Source: Pigmentiphaga sp. NML080357 (GTDB lineage: Bacteria; Pseudomonadota; Gammaproteobacteria; Burkholderiales; Burkholderiaceae_B). Taken from it: a stretch of 64,000 nt of DNA. Every line of letters starts with the position of its first letter. The stretch's first letter is position 1. The stretch spans positions 62,001 to 126,000 of the forward strand of contig NZ_NINW01000046.1 in assembly GCF_002188465.1 (NCBI RefSeq), in the 5' to 3' direction. Below are positions 60,658-64,000 of the stretch, one piece after another. Below the pieces are notes generated by a model. That model did not search any database. It had not been told where the DNA came from and saw nothing but the letters and a program-made list of their open reading frames with translations. Position numbers and translations under genes: made by a program.

Positions 60658-61599
60658 CTATCCTCGCGGATGGTGCCGGGCGTGCAGGAGTTTAAGCCGC
60701 TCGCGCGCGATATGCGTATAGATCTGGGTGGTCGAGATGTCGGCATGGCCAAGCAGCATCTGGACCACGCGCAGGTCGGCGCCGTGGTTCAGCAGATGCG
60801 TGGCGAAAGCGTGGCGCAGCACGTGGGGCGACAAGGCGGCGCGTATGCCGGCACGAATGGCGTATTTCTTGATGATGAGCCAGAAACTCTGGCGCGTCAT
60901 GGCCTCCGCGCGCGCGGTGACGAAGAGCACGTCGCTGATCCGGCTTCCGAGCAGGGCCGGGCGCGACTCGGCCAGGTAGCGCGTGATCCAGTGCGCCGCC
61001 TCGGCGCCCAGCGGCACCAGGCGATCCTTGCCGCCCTTGCCCATGACGACGCGCACCACGCCTTCGTTGAGCCCCACGTCGAGCGACTTCAGCGCGACCA
61101 GCTCGGATACGCGCAGGCCGGTGGCATACAAGGTCTCCAGCATGGCGCGATCGCGCAATCCCAGGTCGGTATCCAGGTCCGGGGCCCCCAGCAAGGCCTC
61201 TACCTGGGCCTCGGACAAGGTCTTGGGCAACCGCGGCGGCTGCTTGGCCGCGCGCAGCGTCAGGCATGGATCGGCCTCGACGCGATGCATGCGCAGCGCC
61301 CACTGGAAATAACGCCGCAGCGTCGCCAGCCGCCGGTTGGCCGTGGTGGCCTTGCTGTGGGAATGGACGGCGGCAAACCAGGCCTCGATGTCGTGGCCCT
61401 GCGCGCGGTCGAGCGCGGACCCGCGCGCTTCCTTGAGCCAGGCGTCGAAGGCCGCCAGGTCCTGGCGATACGCACGCAAGGTATTGTCGGACAGGCCGTC
61501 CTCCAGCCACATGGCTTCGATGAAGGCCGCTATGCCGGGGTCGTCGCCGGGACGCATCACGCCTTGGCGCGCCTTGGGCTTGTCGCGCAGGACGCTCAT
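60658..61599 (-). CDS. xerD: Site-specific tyrosine recombinase XerD
   Basis: A 313-residue recombinase that with XerC resolves chromosome dimers at dif. The N-terminal SAM-like domain covers about residues 18-110. The catalytic domain has Arg in TGLRVSELVAL, Lys in GKGGKDRLVPLG, HxxR in SPHVLRHAFATHLLNHG, His in LLGHADISTTQIYTH and the Tyr nucleophile in the same stretch. ATG at 61599 is preferred because AGGGGGG lies upstream. The context with housekeeping genes supports XerD rather than a mobile-element integrase. Confidence 0.93.
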   Translation of the reverse strand: MSVLRDKPKARQGVMRPGDDPGIAAFIEAMWLEDGLSDNTLRAYRQDLAAFDAWLKEARGSALDRAQGHDIEAWFAAVHSHSKATTANRRLATLRRYFQWALRMHRVEADPCLTLRAAKQPPRLPKTLSEAQVEALLGAPDLDTDLGLRDRAMLETLYATGLRVSELVALKSLDVGLNEGVVRVVMGKGGKDRLVPLGAEAAHWITRYLAESRPALLGSRISDVLFVTARAEAMTRQSFWLIIKKYAIRAGIRAALSPHVLRHAFATHLLNHGADLRVVQMLLGHADISTTQIYTHIARERLKLLHARHHPRG

Positions 61600-61675
61600 C
61601 GCATACCCCCCTGTCGCTGCGCGACATCCTCCCCGAGGGAGGAAGCGCGCCCTTCGGCCGGCCGGCCGGGCGCGC

Positions 61676-62386
61676 TCATTCCCCCCCTCCCCGTCGCCGT
61701 CGGCCGGGCGCCGTGGCGGGGGCGAGCAGTGCCACTTCCAGCACCGCAAGCACCTCGTCGCCGGCGCGCGAGGCATAGACGGGCACCGATTGCTGTCCGC
61801 GCCATCCATCCAGGCGGCCCTCCAGCAGCAAGGTGGCAAAGCCGTGTACCGCGGACCATGCCAGTATCAAGCGACGGTCGAAATCGGGTCCCTTCTCCGC
61901 CAGCCCCCGAGTCGCCAGCGCGGCGGCCAGGGTGTCGGACAAATGCCCGGCGGCCTCCCGGCCGGCCTCGTCCAGGCCGGAATCACCGGGCGCCAGCCTG
62001 TCATCGCGGAACATCAATTGGAACTGTGCCCGGTGGCCGATGGCGAAGTCGATGTAGGCCAGGCCGACGGCTCGCAGCTGGGCCTCGGGCTCGGCCGGCG
62101 CGGCTTCCCGATAGGCCCGCATCAGGGCGGACAACTGGCGGAACCCGGATGCCGCGAAGGCCGTGAGCAGGCCCGCCACATCGCCGAAATGATGCGCCGG
62201 CGCGGCATGGGAGACACCGGCGCGCCGCGCGCACTCGCGCAGCGTGAATCCCTCGAGCCCGCGCTCTTCGAGAATGGACTGCGCCGCATCGAGCAGGGCC
62301 TGGCGCAGATCGCCATGGTGATAAGCGCCCGCGCGCGTGGCGGGACGACGGCCGCCCCTGCCGCCGGTGGATTGATCGACTGCCAT
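61676..62386 (-). CDS. TetR family transcriptional regulator
   Basis: A 236-residue regulator with an N-terminal helix-turn-helix (ILEERGLEGFTLRECARRAG, then VSHAAPAHHFGDVAGLLTAF) and an all-helical ligand domain. It resembles the group with a WHG-type C-terminal domain. It is divergent from a DUF2214 membrane protein, which it probably represses. The gap has a pair of inverted 10-bp arms overlapping the predicted promoter of that gene. The start at 62386 begins MAVDQSTGGRGGRRP; the ligand is unknown. Confidence 0.9.
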   Translation of the reverse strand: MAVDQSTGGRGGRRPATRAGAYHHGDLRQALLDAAQSILEERGLEGFTLRECARRAGVSHAAPAHHFGDVAGLLTAFAASGFRQLSALMRAYREAAPAEPEAQLRAVGLAYIDFAIGHRAQFQLMFRDDRLAPGDSGLDEAGREAAGHLSDTLAAALATRGLAEKGPDFDRRLILAWSAVHGFATLLLEGRLDGWRGQQSVPVYASRAGDEVLAVLEVALLAPATAPGRRRRGGGE

Positions 62387-62453
62387 GCCGCATCTTCGCA
62401 AACAAATCTTTACGTCGTCAAATTGACCGCGCCTTCTTCGAGGAAAATAATTC

Positions 62454-62510
62454 TTGACACTGTAAACATTCATGTTATCGTGACGCTTCCAGCAATCTAG
62501 ACAGTGTCAA
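62454..62510. promoter_or_regulatory. Inverted-repeat operator and promoter between TetR and DUF2214 genes
   Basis: TTGACACTGT (62454-62463) and its exact complement ACAGTGTCAA (62501-62510) face each other across 37 bp. Between them is AACAT-TC-ATGTT (62465-62476), another perfect dyad. TTGACA in the left arm is a consensus -35 for the rightward gene, with TATCGT 16 bp later as a -10. The right arm lies 4 bp before the DUF2214 start codon, so binding would block both initiation and elongation. Confidence 0.55.
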
Positions 62511-62514
62511 CAAA

Positions 62515-62967
62515 ATGACCACCGACTTCCTGCTCGCGTGGATGCACCATCTCTGTTTTCTCGGCATGGCGGCCGCGCTGGCCATGCAGTGGGCACTATT
62601 GAGCCCGTCGCGCCCGTTACCCCTGGCCGCCCTGGGCCGGACCGACGCCTGCTACGGCAGCCTGGCCGGCCTGATCCTGGCCATCGGCGCCGCCCGCGTC
62701 GCCTGGGGTCCCAAAGGCATGGATTTCTATCTGGACAACCCCATCTTCTGGGCCAAGATCGGGGTATTCCTGGCAGTGGGCGCCGTATCGGCCTTTCCCA
62801 CCATCAATTACCTGCGCTGGCGGCAGCAAGCCCGCCACACCCCCGACTTCCACCCCGCAGCCACAGACATCGTCAAGGTCCGCACCGCCATCAAGATCCA
62901 GGCCGCCGGCTGGGCCGCCCTCCCCATCCTCGCCGCCGCCATGGCCCGGGGCCTGGGCCATTCCTAG
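62515..62967 (+). CDS. DUF2214 family membrane protein
   Basis: A 150-residue membrane protein with four predicted helices (HHLCFLGMAAALAMQWALL, GSLAGLILAIGAARVAWG, FWAKIGVFLAVGAVSAFPTI and a C-terminal helix). It matches the DUF2214 family of predicted inner-membrane proteins. The function is unknown. The divergent TetR gene and the operator-like repeats in its promoter suggest that it responds to a specific compound. Confidence 0.82.
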   Translation: MTTDFLLAWMHHLCFLGMAAALAMQWALLSPSRPLPLAALGRTDACYGSLAGLILAIGAARVAWGPKGMDFYLDNPIFWAKIGVFLAVGAVSAFPTINYLRWRQQARHTPDFHPAATDIVKVRTAIKIQAAGWAALPILAAAMARGLGHS

Positions 62968-63047
62968 CAGACCGCAGGCCCGCCAGCGCCGCCCCCTCGA
63001 GGAAGGGAGCGGCCGAAGGCCGCCGGGGGGTTGGCCCTGCCGGGGAC
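62968..63047. repeat. GC-rich palindromic element between convergent genes
   Basis: The 80-bp gap between DUF2214 and the Bug receptor contains GCCGCCCCCTCGAGG, GAGCGGCCGAAGGCCGCCGG and a G run, with GCGGCC-GAA-GGCCGC as a perfect hairpin. It resembles the element at 59307-59359. A two-way terminator is plausible. Confidence 0.55.
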
Positions 63048-64000
63048 TCACTCCAACTTGATGTTCTGCTTCTTCACGACGTCCTTGGCCTTGTTGAGCT
63101 CCTTCTCGATCTCGGCCCGGAACTCGGCGGGCGTATTGCCCACCGGCGCGGCCCCTTGCTTGGCCAGCGTATCCTTGACCTGCGGATCGGCCAGCACCTT
63201 CACCGCGGCATCACGCAGCTTGTTGACGATCTCGGTCGGTGTCCCGGCCGGCGCCAGCAATCCGTACCATGCCGGATCGTTCATCAGCGGCAGCCCCAGT
63301 TCCTTGAACGTCGGCACGTTGGGCAGGCCATCGACCCGTTCCGGCCACGCCACGGCCAATGCGCGCAGCTTGCCCGCCTGGATGTTGGGCATGGACGAGG
63401 GCAGGTTGTCGAACAGCATCTGCACCTGACCGCCGACGACGTCGGCAATGGCCGGACCCGAACCGCGATAGGGAATGTGGACGATCTTGGCGCCCGTGCC
63501 CAACTGGAAGAGTTCGCCCAGGAAGTGATTGATGCTGCAAGTGCCCGACGTGGCGAACGAGAACTTGCCCGGTTCCTTCTTGGCCAGCTCGAGGAAGGCC
63601 TTGAAATCGTTGGCCGGGACCTTGGGATTGACGGCCAGCACGTTGGCGGTGTGGGCGAAATTGGTGACCGGCTGGAAATCCTTGAGCGGGTCGTAGCCCA
63701 GCTTGGCATTGCAGGCCGGATTGATCGCCATCGTGGAAACGGTGGCAATGCTCAGGGTATAGCCGTCGGGCGCGGCACGCGCGGCCTCGCTGGCGCCGAT
63801 GGCGCCACCGCCGCCGCCACGGTTCTCGATCACGAAGGGCTGGCCGAGCTCCTTGCCCATGCGTTCGCCCACCAGCCTGGCGATGATGTCGGTCGAGCCG
63901 CCGGGGGCAAACGGCACGATGACGCGCACCGGCCGGTTCGGATAGGACTGCGCGAAGGCTGCGCCGGGTGCCGCGGCGAACGTGGTGACGGCCGCCGCCA
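63048..64000 (-). CDS. Bug-family periplasmic solute receptor, N-terminus cut by window edge
   Basis: The visible 316 codons include the end of a signal peptide (AAPGAAFAQSYPNRP) and the family motifs VRVIVPFAPGGSTDIIAR, FVIENRGGGGGAIGASEAAR and HIPYRGSGPAIADVVGGQV. The start codon lies right of the window. Only about 10-20 residues are likely missing. It has no visible TctA/TctB partner here. The ligand is unknown. Confidence 0.9.
   Translation of the reverse strand, partial: AAAVTTFAAAPGAAFAQSYPNRPVRVIVPFAPGGSTDIIARLVGERMGKELGQPFVIENRGGGGGAIGASEAARAAPDGYTLSIATVSTMAINPACNAKLGYDPLKDFQPVTNFAHTANVLAVNPKVPANDFKAFLELAKKEPGKFSFATSGTCSINHFLGELFQLGTGAKIVHIPYRGSGPAIADVVGGQVQMLFDNLPSSMPNIQAGKLRALAVAWPERVDGLPNVPTFKELGLPLMNDPAWYGLLAPAGTPTEIVNKLRDAAVKVLADPQVKDTLAKQGAAPVGNTPAEFRAEIEKELNKAKDVVKKQNIKLE

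Noticed and set aside
60658-61599. Phage or island integrase
   Set aside because: The tyrosine recombinase has XerD-like length and motifs and lies among housekeeping genes, with no mobile-element context.

Overview
The window is GC-rich chromosomal DNA from a betaproteobacterium of the Alcaligenaceae, most like Bordetella or Achromobacter. The evidence is the number of Bug-type (tripartite tricarboxylate transporter) periplasmic receptors, the rpsU-yqeY-dnaG-rpoD block next to tsaD, plsY and xerD, the prpBCD/prpR module and the dense catabolic regulators. A species cannot be named from sequence alone. I see no rRNA, CRISPR array, insertion sequence or prophage, and only one tRNA.

Positions 1-13.6 kb hold two related modules, each with an IclR regulator next to a short-chain dehydrogenase. 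The first (1-1544) is cut by the window edge. The second (7.9-13.6 kb) is a long minus-strand run: ABC importer (ATPase, binding protein, permease), dehydrogenase, IclR regulator, flavoprotein. The two operons share an almost identical promoter arrangement. Between them lie cbpA-cbpM, gluQ, a DEAD-box helicase, a glycosyltransferase, dinB and a small metal-binding protein. From 13.9 to 19 kb are housekeeping genes: folE, murI, a guanidinium-type SMR exporter, gdhA (TTG start, NtrC-like sites upstream) and an AI-2E-type membrane protein. A block of tandem and inverted repeats separates the last two.

Positions 19-41 kb are catabolic. A LysR gene diverges from a cluster of a TauD-type dioxygenase, a broken Bug receptor, a metallo-hydrolase, an intact Bug receptor, an MmgE/PrpD protein and an enolase-superfamily enzyme. 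After an elongation factor G gene come a PrpF-like isomerase with a complete TctC-TctB-TctA transporter, several membrane or stress-type genes, a two-gene chromate transporter, and a GntR-Bug-DUF1028 cluster with clustered operators.

At 41.2-42.4 kb is an AT-richer island: a three-domain protein (winged helix, GHKL ATPase, DUF4325/STAS-like) whose promoter is built from three 9-bp direct repeats spaced exactly 22 bp, beside a tRNA-Ile(CAT). This is the best candidate in the window for an undescribed regulatory system. Next come an AraC/LysE pair and the methylcitrate cycle genes prpB-prpC-prpD, with a consensus sigma-54 promoter facing the activator gene prpR. A gcdH/LysR divergent pair follows.

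Positions 52-64 kb hold the macromolecular synthesis block (rpoD, dnaG, yqeY, rpsU on the minus strand), tsaD, plsY, ybaK, xerD, a divergent TetR/DUF2214 pair and another Bug receptor cut by the right edge. GC-rich palindromic elements recur in gaps between convergent genes and once inside the prp operon.
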